Shown one piece after another: positions 34,988-43,802 of a stretch of 64,000 nucleotides of DNA. The position numbers were made by a program, and so were the translations under genes. Below the pieces are notes generated by a model that worked only from the letters and a program-made list of their open reading frames with translations, was not told the DNA's origin and did not search any database. Origin of the DNA: Halomarina pelagica (lineage in GTDB: Archaea > Halobacteriota > Halobacteria > Halobacteriales > Haloarculaceae); contig NZ_CP100454.1 in assembly GCF_024228315.1 (NCBI RefSeq), positions 620,001-684,000 of the forward strand, written 5' to 3'. Position 1 is the stretch's first letter, and every line of letters begins with the position of its first letter.

Positions 34988-35275
34988 TCACCGATCCGCG
35001 CGCCGACGCGCGACGAACGCACCCGCGAGGACGATGAACACCACGAACACGGGGATGTGCCACTCGTTCGCGATGGCGGGCGGAGCGACGAACGACCCCA
35101 CGAGCGCGACGAGGATACCGACGCCCGCGGCCCCCGAGACGGGAGTCAGATCGAGATCCCCGTCGTACAGGGTCGCTATCACGAGCGCGACGAGACCGAT
35201 CGCGAACGCGATCCACTCGTCCGGCGAGGAGAGAATACCGTGGGGGACGCCGAAGATACCCCGTGGAACTAGCAT
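34988..35275 (-). CDS. small membrane protein
   Basis: 95 aa with three hydrophobic helices (AFAIGLVALVIATLYDG, GAAGVGILVALVGSFVAPPA and IPVFVVFIVLAGAFVARRRA) ending in a positive-inside cluster. I use the ATG at 35275; a GTG codon just before would add one residue. No family is recognised. Confidence 0.75.
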   Translation of the reverse strand: MLVPRGIFGVPHGILSSPDEWIAFAIGLVALVIATLYDGDLDLTPVSGAAGVGILVALVGSFVAPPAIANEWHIPVFVVFIVLAGAFVARRRADR

Positions 35276-35380
35276 CACTCGCCGTAGACGGCCGACGTAC
35301 TTAACGACTCATCACGGACGCCCGGCGTCACGTTCCGCGGGCGGACGCCGACACATCGGGGATGATACTTGATTGCTAAC

Positions 35381-35389
35381 ATTTATGAG
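35381..35389 (+). promoter_or_regulatory. TATA element of the DUF5518-like gene
   Basis: ATTTATGAG lies about 24-32 bp before the ATG at 35413. It supports the start choice and a leaderless transcript. Confidence 0.5.
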
Positions 35390-35412
35390 ATGGAACGTTG
35401 ACACGAGTCGGC

Positions 35413-35787
35413 ATGGATACCGACATCCGGACGAACGCGATCATCGGCGCGGTCCTCACCGTCGTTACGGCGTTCGTCCCCCTCTCCCCGCTGCTCGGCG
35501 GAGGGGTGGCCGGATACCTGCACCGGGAGACGCGGGAGATCGGCGCGCGCGTCGGCGCGCTCTCGGGGGTGCTGGCATCGGTGCCGCTGCTCTTCGTCGC
35601 CTCCCGGCTCTGGCCGATCACCGCGGCGGGGTTCAGCGCCGCGTTCGTCGGCGCGTTCGCCGTCGTCCTCGTCGTGCTCTCGCTGGCCTACGCCGTCGGA
35701 CTGGGGGCGCTCGGGGGGTACGTCGGCAGCCACATCGCCGAGGGGCGCGAGGGCGTCGGGGCGGCCGGGCGGAAGGGTCCGCAGTGA
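35413..35787 (+). CDS. DUF5518-like small membrane protein
   Basis: 124 aa with about four hydrophobic segments. The pattern MDTDIRTNAIIGAVLTVVTA, then SPLLGGGVAGYLHRETREIG and a Gly-rich last helix (GLGALGGYVGSHIAEG) is typical of the haloarchaeal DUF5518 group (glycine-zipper membrane proteins). The ATG at 35413 is preferred over a GTG 15 nt upstream because of the TATA spacing. Confidence 0.8.
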   Translation: MDTDIRTNAIIGAVLTVVTAFVPLSPLLGGGVAGYLHRETREIGARVGALSGVLASVPLLFVASRLWPITAAGFSAAFVGAFAVVLVVLSLAYAVGLGALGGYVGSHIAEGREGVGAAGRKGPQ

Positions 35788-35812
35788 GCGACCGCGACGC
35801 GGCGGGAATCGA

Positions 35813-38059
35813 CTAGCCGAAGAGGCGCTCGCGAAGGCTTCGTTCGCGCCTACGCTCCGCGAGTAGCACCGAACACTCCACGTCGTCGACCACGTCCATC
35901 ACGAGCGAACCGCCCACGAGTCGACGCAGGAGGCCGCGCTCGGTCGCGCCGACGACGAGCAGCGTCGCGTCCCGGGCGGCCCGTTCGATGGCTCGCTCCA
36001 CGTCGCCCGTCTCGACGCGGAGGGTGGCGTCCGCCAGGTCGTGCTCCGCGGCCCACGATTCGAGGAAGGCCCGCCCCTCGGCCTCGTCGTCGGCGACGTT
36101 GAGCAGGGTCACCTCGCTCTCGTACTCCCGAGCGAGGAGCGCGGCGACGGCGGCCGAGAGGTCGGAGTCCGGTCCGCCCGCCGTCGGGACGAGGATGCGC
36201 GAGGGGTCGAACCCGCGGTCCCTCAGGACGAGGAAGTCGCAGGGAACGGTCTCGACGAGTTCGTCCACGGCGCTCTCCGCGCGCCCGGGCGACCCGTGGG
36301 CGTCGGGACCCCAGCCCATCACGACGAGGTCTGCCGCGTGCGTCCGCGCCGCGTCGAACACCTCCTCGAAGCTCCGGTGGGAGAGGATCGTGTGCGTCTC
36401 GACGGGGACGCCGAACGTCTCCGCGTCGCGGCGGGCGTTGTCGAGGAGCGTCCCCGACTCGGCGTCGAGGTCGTCGAGGTGCTCCGCTCCGGAGGCGAGC
36501 GCCGTCTGGTCGGGAACGGTGACGATGTGCGTCGCGAGCACCGTTCCGCCGCGCTGCCTGGCGATGGCGCTCGCGAGCGTGATGAGGTCCGTCTCGGACT
36601 CGGGGTTCGCGAGGGGGACCATCACGCGGTAGGAACCGCCGTCGGGTTTGACGCTGGCCGCGGCCGAGACCGCGGGTTCCGGGTACGCGCCCGGACGCGA
36701 GAGGACGTGCTGCGAGAGGACGCCCTGTTTACTCGTCCGACCGCGGGCGTAGACGACGTACCAACCGGCCGCGAACAGCACGAACGCGAGACAGAGCGCG
36801 ACGATGACCGTCGAGAAGAACGCGATGAGCGCGAACGAGATGACTGCGCCCAGGACCGGAATGATCGGGTAGAGCGGCACTCTGTAGTCCGGCGCGTAGT
36901 CCTCCGGGTCGATCTGTCGCATGACGACGAGCGCGACGTTCAGCAGCCCGTAGATGACGAGGTGGAGGACGCTCCCGGCGGTCGAGAGGGTCGTCAGGTC
37001 GCCGAACGCGATGAACGCGAGGATGAAGCCGCCGGTCACGGCGATGGAGCGGTAGGGCGTCCCGTACCGCGGGTGGACGTCGTTCAGGTCCGGGCTGATG
37101 ATACCGTCGCGGCCCATGGCGAAGTTGATGCGCGAGGAGGCGAGGATCGAGGCGTTCGCGCTCGAGGCGGTCGCGAGCAGCCCGCCGAACAGCATCGCGG
37201 CCGCGCCCAGGGGACCGATGAGCAGCCGCGCGACGTCGACGACCGCCGTGTCGTTGCCCGCGACGAGGCTGTTGTCCACGGCGGCGAGGACCGTCACCAG
37301 GACGAGCGCGTAGACGATCGTGACGATGACGACGCTCCCGAGCACCGCGCGGGGGAGGTTTCGACCGGGGTCCTTGATCTCCTCGGCCACCGACGTGATC
37401 TGGACGAACCCGAGATACGAGACGAAGATGAGGCCCGTCACGGGAAGCAGGGGACCGTACCCGTCGGGCGCGATCGGGGTCAACTTCGACACGTCCGCGT
37501 TCATCGCGCCGAAGACGGTGAACACGGCGAGGATGCCCACCAGCGCGACGACGATCACGTTCTGCAGGCGGCCGGTCTCCTTCGCTCCGACGTAGTTCAC
37601 GAGGATGAACAGTCCCGCCCCGGCGAGCGCGACCAGCTTCGCGCCGGACAGCGAGAGCACGACGAGGTCGAGCGTCGGGAGCGCGACGCCGAGGTACGCG
37701 TCGAGCATGGTCGCGATGTACTGGCCGAAGCCGTACATGTAGAAGGCGCTCGCGAACGCCAGCCCCAACCAGTTACCCCATCCGGCGATCGAGCCGAACA
37801 GCGGACCGAGCGCGTGGTTGATGTAGTAGTACGCGCCGCCGGATTTGGGCATGGCCGTCCCGAGTTCGCTCGCCGAGAAGGCCGTCAGCACGGCGATGCC
37901 GCCGCCGAGCACGAAGGCGGCCGCCGCGAGCGGTCCGGCCCGTTCGACGGCGGCCCCCGGGAGGATGAAGATGCCCGCGCCGATCATCGTCCCCACGCCG
38001 ATCGTCAGCGCGGCGAGCGGGCCGAGGTCCTTGGCGAGTTCCTGCTCCCCGTCGGTCAT
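35813..38059 (-). CDS. APC-family amino acid transporter fused to two UspA domains
   Basis: 748 aa. Residues 1-435 form a 12-TM APC transporter: GVGTMIGAGIFILPGAA in TM1 and MPKSGGAYYYINHALGPLFG, with later ASSANASILASSRINFAMGR, are characteristic. Residues about 470-605 and 612-745 are two USP domains (YRVMVPLANPESETDLI; ILVPTAGGPDSDLSAAVAAL; VVGATERGLLRRLVGGSLVM with the ATP-binding glycines). The fusion suggests transport regulated by nucleotide or stress state. The upstream UspA gene (38518-38102) ends 42 bp before its start, so they form one operon. Confidence 0.92.
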   Translation of the reverse strand: MTDGEQELAKDLGPLAALTIGVGTMIGAGIFILPGAAVERAGPLAAAAFVLGGGIAVLTAFSASELGTAMPKSGGAYYYINHALGPLFGSIAGWGNWLGLAFASAFYMYGFGQYIATMLDAYLGVALPTLDLVVLSLSGAKLVALAGAGLFILVNYVGAKETGRLQNVIVVALVGILAVFTVFGAMNADVSKLTPIAPDGYGPLLPVTGLIFVSYLGFVQITSVAEEIKDPGRNLPRAVLGSVVIVTIVYALVLVTVLAAVDNSLVAGNDTAVVDVARLLIGPLGAAAMLFGGLLATASSANASILASSRINFAMGRDGIISPDLNDVHPRYGTPYRSIAVTGGFILAFIAFGDLTTLSTAGSVLHLVIYGLLNVALVVMRQIDPEDYAPDYRVPLYPIIPVLGAVISFALIAFFSTVIVALCLAFVLFAAGWYVVYARGRTSKQGVLSQHVLSRPGAYPEPAVSAAASVKPDGGSYRVMVPLANPESETDLITLASAIARQRGGTVLATHIVTVPDQTALASGAEHLDDLDAESGTLLDNARRDAETFGVPVETHTILSHRSFEEVFDAARTHAADLVVMGWGPDAHGSPGRAESAVDELVETVPCDFLVLRDRGFDPSRILVPTAGGPDSDLSAAVAALLAREYESEVTLLNVADDEAEGRAFLESWAAEHDLADATLRVETGDVERAIERAARDATLLVVGATERGLLRRLVGGSLVMDVVDDVECSVLLAERRRERSLRERLFG

Positions 38060-38101
38060 CCCGCGTCACCGTTCGCGCAGCGGGGCGACTGCGACCGCCG
38101 C

Positions 38102-38518
38102 TCACTCACCCCCGTCACCCCCCGGCAGGACGACGACCGGCAGGTCGCCGGTCGTCACCAGCTCGAGCGTCCGATTACCGGTGACGAGGCGCGTCAGAAA
38201 GCCGCCCTCGCGGGGCTGAAACGCGACGGCGCTCGCGTCGAGGTCGGCCGCCGCCTCGAACACCGCGGCGACGATATCGCGGGCGTAGCGCGTCTCGGTC
38301 GCCGCGTCGGGGAACTCCTCCCGAAAGGCCGCGTAGGCCGCCGCGGCGATCTCCTCGCTCTGTTCGACGGGCGTCTTGTCCGGAACGCCTTCTCCCTTCT
38401 CGACGACGTGGAGCACGGTCACGGCCGTCGGCGCGTAGGCCTCGAGCGCCCGCGCGGTCGACCGGGCGTCGTCCTCGTTCACGACGGGAACCAGCACGTG
38501 CGAGAGGAGGTCGGTCAT
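38102..38518 (-). CDS. UspA-type protein
   Basis: 138 aa, one USP domain. MTDLLSHVLVPVVNEDDARS at the start and FLTRLVTGNRTLELVTTGD with PVVVLPGG at the end. The canonical G-x2-G-x9-G(S/T) ATP site is altered (AVAFQPREGGFLTRLVTGNRT), so ATP binding is uncertain. Its place directly upstream of the APC-UspA gene suggests joint regulation. It is divergent from trkA at 38663. Confidence 0.88.
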   Translation of the reverse strand: MTDLLSHVLVPVVNEDDARSTARALEAYAPTAVTVLHVVEKGEGVPDKTPVEQSEEIAAAAYAAFREEFPDAATETRYARDIVAAVFEAAADLDASAVAFQPREGGFLTRLVTGNRTLELVTTGDLPVVVLPGGDGGE

Positions 38519-38662
38519 CGTCGATTCCCCGCAGTCGCCTCTCCGGTTCCGGTTCGTGGGTCCATGGGCGAACGCACGGGCAGGCGATGAATAATCCTTC
38601 GCTATCGATGAAAACCGATTTGAGCGACCGGGCGTAGGTTCGACCATGCCAGAGGGGTCCGA

Positions 38663-39991
38663 ATGCGCGTAGTCGTCGTCGGCGCGGGCGAGGTCGGTTC
38701 GAGCATCGCCGAGAGCCTCTGCGTCAACCACGAGGTCGTCGTCGTCGACATCGACTCGGAGCGAGCGGACGCCCTCACCTACGGCATGGACGTGCTCTCG
38801 CTCGCGGGCGACGGGACCGACCTCGACGTTCTGGAGGAGGCGGGCGTCGCGGAGGCGGACATCCTTATCGCCAGCACGGACGACGACGAGACGAACATCG
38901 TCACTTGCGGGACGGCGACGGCGATCGGCGACGCGTTCACCATCGCCCGGGTGAAGCGCCCGCAGTACCTCCGGACGTGGCAGCGCTCCGAGTACGCCTT
39001 CGGGATCGACTTCATGATCTGTACGGACCTGCTGACCGCGAACGCCATCGTCGGTATCATCGGTCTCCCGACGGCACAGGACGTGGATATGTTCGCCGGT
39101 GGTACGGTCCAGATGACCGAGTTCAAGGTCCCCTCGAACAGCCCGGTCGCGGACCGGACCGTCGCGGAGGCCGACGAGTTCGAACAGCTCACCTTCGCCG
39201 CCATCATCCGCGACGACGACATCCTCATCCCGAACGGCCAGACCCGCATCGAGAGCGAGGACGAGATCGTCGTGATCGGTCACCCGGAGAGCGCCCGCGC
39301 GTTCGGCGCGGCGATCGCCCCGAGTCAGAACGGACCGAACGACGTCGTCATCGTCGGCGGGAGCGAGATCGGCTACCAGGTCGCGCAACTGCTCGAGGAG
39401 CGGGAGTTCGAGCCCCGCCTCATCGAACGCGACGAGGAGCGCGCGCGCTGGCTCGCCGAACGCCTCCCGAGGACGCTCGTCCTCGGGAGCGACGCGACCG
39501 ATCAGGACTTCCTCGAACGAGAGCGGATCGGCGACGCCGACGTGCTCGTGGCGACGCTCGAGAACGACCAGCAGAACCTCCTCGCGACGCTGCTCGCGAA
39601 GCGACTCGGGACGGACCGCGCCATCGCCGTGGTCGACACCGGCGACTTCGCCGACCTGTTCGAGGCCGTCGGCGTCGACGTCGCGGTCAGCCCGCGCGAG
39701 GTCACCGCGGAGGAGATCATCCGGTTCACCCGCTCGCGTCGCATGGAGAACATCTCCATGATCGAGGGCGATCGGGCGGAGGTCATCGAGATCGAGGTCG
39801 CCCCCGACAGCGAACTCGCCGGGCGACCGATCCGCGAGGTCGTCACCCGCCTTCCGAACGTCGTCTTCGGGGCGATCACCCGGGACGGGGGGTTCATCAC
39901 CCCGCGCGGCGACACGGTCATCGAGGTCGGCGACCACGTCGTCATATTCGCGGAGATCGACTCGGTCGACGAGATAACGAACGTCATATGA
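38663..39991 (+). CDS. trkA: TrkA K+ transport regulatory subunit (two RCK_N/RCK_C repeats)
   Basis: 442 aa, full-length TrkA with two NAD-binding halves. The first Rossmann motif is RVVVVGAGEVGSSIAESLC, the second VVIVGGSEIGYQVAQLLEE; each is followed by an RCK_C domain (TEFKVPSNSPVADRTVAEAD; IEIEVAPDSELAGRPIREVV). TrkA rings gate TrkH channels in response to NAD(H)/ATP. Its stop overlaps the next ATG in ATGA, so it is coupled to the TrkH that follows. Confidence 0.95.
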   Translation: MRVVVVGAGEVGSSIAESLCVNHEVVVVDIDSERADALTYGMDVLSLAGDGTDLDVLEEAGVAEADILIASTDDDETNIVTCGTATAIGDAFTIARVKRPQYLRTWQRSEYAFGIDFMICTDLLTANAIVGIIGLPTAQDVDMFAGGTVQMTEFKVPSNSPVADRTVAEADEFEQLTFAAIIRDDDILIPNGQTRIESEDEIVVIGHPESARAFGAAIAPSQNGPNDVVIVGGSEIGYQVAQLLEEREFEPRLIERDEERARWLAERLPRTLVLGSDATDQDFLERERIGDADVLVATLENDQQNLLATLLAKRLGTDRAIAVVDTGDFADLFEAVGVDVAVSPREVTAEEIIRFTRSRRMENISMIEGDRAEVIEIEVAPDSELAGRPIREVVTRLPNVVFGAITRDGGFITPRGDTVIEVGDHVVIFAEIDSVDEITNVI

Positions 39992-41475
39992 TGCGGGTCC
40001 GCTGGCGCACGAGCGCCAGCTACCTCGGGACCGTCCTGACGGCGTTGACCGTCCCGCTCGTCCTCACCGCCGGCGTCTCGCTCGTCTACGGCGAATCCCC
40101 GGTGCCGCTCCTCGCGCCGGCGGGTCTCTCGCTCGCGCTCGGCCTCGCGCTCGGGCGGTTCGAGCGCGGGTCGCTCGGCCCGCGGGAGACCTACCTGATG
40201 GTGTCGGCCGCGTGGTTCGTCGTGGCCGTCGTCGGTGCGCTCCCCTTTCTCCTCGCCGGGACGGGCGTCTTCGCCGACCCGGTTAACGCGCTGTTCGAGT
40301 CGATGAGCGGCATCACGACGACCGGCGCGACGGTCCTCGAGTCCTTCGACGCCCACGGCCGCGGCGTCATGATGTGGCGACAGGTCCTCCAGTGGCTCGG
40401 CGGTCTCGGCATCCTCGTCCTCGTCGTCGCGCTCTTCTCCCAGCTCTCGGTCGGCGGCGCGAAGCTGATGGAGACGGAGACGCAGACGACGGACGTGACG
40501 AAGCTCGCCCCCCGGATCACGCAGACCGCGCGGCTCATCGGCGGGCTGTACGCCGGGTTGACCGCCGCGTTGGTCCTCCTGCTGCTCGCCATGAACGTCG
40601 GCGGCGTCGCCCCCCGGATGACGCCGTACAACGCCGTCGCCCACGCCCTGACGACCGTCTCGACCGCCGGGTTCTCGCCCGAACCCGAGAGCGTGGGGGC
40701 GTTCACGCCCGCGGTGCAGTGGGTCATCGCCGCGTTCATGTTCGTCGGCGCGACGAACTTCGTGCTCCTGTATCACCTGCTCGGGGGCGACGCCGGCCGG
40801 CTCGTTCGAAGCGAGGAGTTCCGGGTCTACCTCGGCGTCATCGCCGCCGGCACCGTCCTCGTCACCGTCTTCCTCGCGCTCGACGGAACGTACGACACGG
40901 TCGAGGCGACGGTGCGACACGCCGCGTTCCAGGTGGTCTCCATCGTGACGACGACCGGTTACGCCTCGAGCGACTTCGACGTCTGGTCGGTCGGCGCGCG
41001 TCACCTCCTCTTTCTCGGCATGTTCATCGGCGGGATGGCCGGGAGCACCACCTGCTCGATCAAGACCTTCCGGTGGCTCGTCGCGGCGAAGGCGTTTCGG
41101 CGAAACCTGCTGCTCGCCGTTCACCCCGACGCCGTCAGACCCGTCCGCCTCGGGTCGACGGTCGTCGACGAGCGAACGATCCGCGACGTCATCGCGTACG
41201 TCCTGCTCACCCTCGTGATCTTCGGGCTCCTGACGGTGTTCATCGTCGTCGACGTGTCGCGGGCGTCGGTCGCCCTCGACGAGTTCGAGGTCATGGGGGC
41301 GGCCGCGTCGACGTTCCTCAACATCGGTCCGGCGTTCGGCCCCGCCGGACCCTACGGGACCTACAACGTCTTCCCCCGGTCGACGAAGGTGGCGATGATC
41401 CTCCTCATGTGGGTCGGACGCATCGAGATCATTCCCGTGTTACTGTTGCTCACGCCGTCGTTCTGGCGCTCCTAG
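39988..41475 (+). CDS. trkH: TrkH-type K+ uptake channel (first copy)
   Basis: 495 aa, membrane protein with four pore repeats. The selectivity loops are visible: MSGITTTGATVLE, TTVSTAGFSPEPES, VSIVTTTGYASSDF and STFLNIGPAFGPAG, each with the critical Gly. It would pass K+ inward down the membrane potential. The ATGATG start at 39988 overlaps the trkA stop. It is followed by a second TrkH after 39 bp. Confidence 0.95.
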   Translation: MMRVRWRTSASYLGTVLTALTVPLVLTAGVSLVYGESPVPLLAPAGLSLALGLALGRFERGSLGPRETYLMVSAAWFVVAVVGALPFLLAGTGVFADPVNALFESMSGITTTGATVLESFDAHGRGVMMWRQVLQWLGGLGILVLVVALFSQLSVGGAKLMETETQTTDVTKLAPRITQTARLIGGLYAGLTAALVLLLLAMNVGGVAPRMTPYNAVAHALTTVSTAGFSPEPESVGAFTPAVQWVIAAFMFVGATNFVLLYHLLGGDAGRLVRSEEFRVYLGVIAAGTVLVTVFLALDGTYDTVEATVRHAAFQVVSIVTTTGYASSDFDVWSVGARHLLFLGMFIGGMAGSTTCSIKTFRWLVAAKAFRRNLLLAVHPDAVRPVRLGSTVVDERTIRDVIAYVLLTLVIFGLLTVFIVVDVSRASVALDEFEVMGAAASTFLNIGPAFGPAGPYGTYNVFPRSTKVAMILLMWVGRIEIIPVLLLLTPSFWRS

Positions 41476-41514
41476 AGCGGTGGATTGATACCCGCACCGC
41501 GGACAACACCTCTT

Positions 41515-43113
41515 GTGAATTTCACGCGACGCGTCTCGACCGGAAGTCGGATCCGCGTCGAGTGGCGCGCGAGCGCCAGTCTCGTCGGGACGGTCCTCCG
41601 CTACCTCTCCGTGGCGCTCCTCTTCCCGCTCGCCGTCGCAATCTACTACGGGGCGGACGTCTGGGTGTTCGTCGCCACCATCCTCATCACCGTCGTCGCC
41701 GGCACGCTCCTCGAACGGCTCGATCCCGTCCCCGACCTCGGCCCACGTGAGGGGTTCCTGATGGTCGCGCTCACGTGGCTCGCGGTGGCGGGCGTCGGTA
41801 CTCTCCCGTACCTGCTCGCGGGGATCGGAAGCGAGTCGACGCTCCGCTTCCCGACGAACGCGCTATTCGAGTCGATGAGCGGCTTCACGACGACCGGCGC
41901 GACGGTGATGGGGAATATCTCCTTCGAGACGCACTCCCGCGCGATCATGATGTGGCGGCAGTTCACCCAGTGGCTCGGCGGGATGGGGATCGTCGTCCTC
42001 GCGGTCGCGATCCTCCCCGAACTCTCCGTCGGCGGCGCGCAGTTGATCGACGCCGAGGCTCCGGGACCCGGCATCGAGAAGCTCACCCCGAGGATCGCGG
42101 AGACGGCGCGCGTGCTCTGGCTCGCCTACCTCGGGCTGACGGCGCTCGAAGTCGTCCTGCTCTACGCGCTGCACCTCGGCGGACTCGCGCCGAACATGAC
42201 GTTCTACAACGCGGTCGCCCACGCGCTGACGACGATGCCGACCGGCGGGTTCTCGCCCGAGGCGCGCTCCATCGAGGCGTTCTCGGCGGCCGTCCAGTGG
42301 GTCATCATCCCGTTCATGGTCGTCGCCGGGGTGAACTTCGCGCTCGTCTGGCAGGTGATCGACGGCAAGCCGCGGCGGCTGTTCCGCGACAGCGAGTTCC
42401 GCTTCTACCTCGGCCTGCTCGGCGCGCTGAGCGCCCTCGGGGCCGTCCTGCTGTTCACCGGCACCGGACTCGCGACCGGCGGCGTGGCCGTCGAGGAGGG
42501 ATACCTCGCGGGCGTGCGCAGCGCCATACCCGGCGACGTCGAGCGGTCGCTGCGCGAGTCGACCTTCCAGTTCGTCTCGATCATGACGACGACCGGCTAC
42601 GCGAGCATGGACTTCAACGCGTGGAGCGACTCGACGAAGTACCTCCTGCTCGTGGCGATGCTCATCGGCGGCTCGGCGGGATCGACCGGCGGGGCGATCA
42701 AGGTCGTCCGCTGGCTGGTGATCCTGAAGACCGTCCGCCGCGAGCTGTTCACGACGGTCCACCCCGAGGCCGTCAGACCGGTCCGCCTCGGTGGACAGGT
42801 CATCGACGAGCGCGCCATCCGGGGCATCTTCGCCTTCACGCTGCTCTACGTCTCGCTCTTCTTCGTGAGCGTCGTCGTCCTGCTCGTGGACGCGGAGCGG
42901 ATCGGCTACGCGCTGTCGGCGTTCGAGGCGATGAGCGCGGTCGCCTCGACGCTCGGCAACGTCGGGCCGGGCTTTGGCAGTCTCGGTCCCATGCAGAACT
43001 ACCTCGGGTTCTCCGGGTTCTCGAAGCTCTACATGGTCTTCCTGATGTGGGTGGGTCGCCTCGAGATCATCCCCGTGCTGGTGCTGCTGACCGGCGCGTA
43101 CTGGCGATCGTGA
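41515..43113 (+). CDS. trkH: TrkH-type K+ uptake channel (second copy)
   Basis: 532 aa. It shares the same four-pore layout: MSGFTTTGATVMGN, TTMPTGGFSPEARS, VSIMTTTGYASMDF and STLGNVGPGFGSLG. I start at the GTG at 41515; the open frame has a TTG further upstream at 41485. It is similar to, but clearly diverged from, the copy before it, including a 30-residue insertion before the third pore (GVAVEEGYLAGVRSAIPGDV). The two TrkH proteins may pair with the TrkA upstream. Confidence 0.93.
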   Translation: MNFTRRVSTGSRIRVEWRASASLVGTVLRYLSVALLFPLAVAIYYGADVWVFVATILITVVAGTLLERLDPVPDLGPREGFLMVALTWLAVAGVGTLPYLLAGIGSESTLRFPTNALFESMSGFTTTGATVMGNISFETHSRAIMMWRQFTQWLGGMGIVVLAVAILPELSVGGAQLIDAEAPGPGIEKLTPRIAETARVLWLAYLGLTALEVVLLYALHLGGLAPNMTFYNAVAHALTTMPTGGFSPEARSIEAFSAAVQWVIIPFMVVAGVNFALVWQVIDGKPRRLFRDSEFRFYLGLLGALSALGAVLLFTGTGLATGGVAVEEGYLAGVRSAIPGDVERSLRESTFQFVSIMTTTGYASMDFNAWSDSTKYLLLVAMLIGGSAGSTGGAIKVVRWLVILKTVRRELFTTVHPEAVRPVRLGGQVIDERAIRGIFAFTLLYVSLFFVSVVVLLVDAERIGYALSAFEAMSAVASTLGNVGPGFGSLGPMQNYLGFSGFSKLYMVFLMWVGRLEIIPVLVLLTGAYWRS

Positions 43114-43204
43114 ACGTCGCCGCCGGACGTACCGCTCCCCGGAACGACGGACAACGAGATTATGCCGGCCGCCGTCCCTGAGACACGGCGGGGAGGACGG
43201 CGAG

Positions 43205-43504
43205 ATGAGCGACGACGAGCGGCGGATGGAGGGCAGGCCTGACCGGAGGGGGGCCGGAATCGCCCTCGAGGAGCACCGACGGCAGATCGAGTACCAGGTG
43301 GACCGCTCCGAGAGCCTCGTCCGGACCGCGCTCACGCTCGCGCAGCTTACGGGGGTGCTGCTCGGCGGCGTCGTCGCGTTCTCCCGCGTCCCCGGTATCG
43401 ACGTGACCTCGCGGCTGTACGCCGGGCTGGGTCTCTCGCTCCTGTTCTCCTCGTTCTTCATCTTCGTCTTCACGAGCAACAGCGGCGGGTTCCTGGCGCT
43501 GTGA
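43205..43504 (+). CDS. small membrane protein next to the Trk genes, copy 1
   Basis: 99 aa. A polar, charged N-terminal half (ALEEHRRQIEYQVDRSESLV) is followed by two transmembrane helices (about 44-63 and 71-92). A GGGAGGACGGCGAG purine stretch lies before the ATG. It is followed after 21 bp by another small gene of similar shape. No family is recognised; location suggests a link to K+ transport. Confidence 0.78.
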   Translation: MSDDERRMEGRPDRRGAGIALEEHRRQIEYQVDRSESLVRTALTLAQLTGVLLGGVVAFSRVPGIDVTSRLYAGLGLSLLFSSFFIFVFTSNSGGFLAL

Positions 43505-43525
43505 ACGCTCAAGACGGTGCGAGCG

Positions 43526-43795
43526 ATGCCGAACGAGACGCCCGATCGACCGAGGAGCGTTCGACTGGAGCGGACGCTCCTGTCGTCGTACCGCGAGGCG
43601 GTCGATCGCAACGAGATCACCATCCGACAGATGTACGGGCTCGTGATGATCGCCCAGACGTTCCTGTTCTCCGGACTGGTGTTTCTCTACCTCAGCGTCA
43701 TCCTCGACGGAGCGGACGGCTTCGTCGAGGCGCTCGTTCTCACGGGGGCGCTGTCCGTGGCGTTCTTCGCCGCGGGGGCGTGGATGTGGCGGTGA
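43526..43795 (+). CDS. small membrane protein next to the Trk genes, copy 2
   Basis: 89 aa with the same layout as its neighbour: charged N-terminus (LERTLLSSYREAVDRNEITI) and two helices (about 37-59 and 64-87). I use ATG 43526; a GTG nine bases earlier is possible. The pair may be distant paralogues. Convergent with the third TrkH gene (8 bp apart). Confidence 0.75.
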   Translation: MPNETPDRPRSVRLERTLLSSYREAVDRNEITIRQMYGLVMIAQTFLFSGLVFLYLSVILDGADGFVEALVLTGALSVAFFAAGAWMWR

Positions 43796-43802
43796 GCGGT
43801 CG

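Noticed and set aside
36041..38590. Open frame of 849 codons opposite the APC-UspA gene
   Set aside because: Charged low-complexity translation without family features; the minus-strand transporter is clear.
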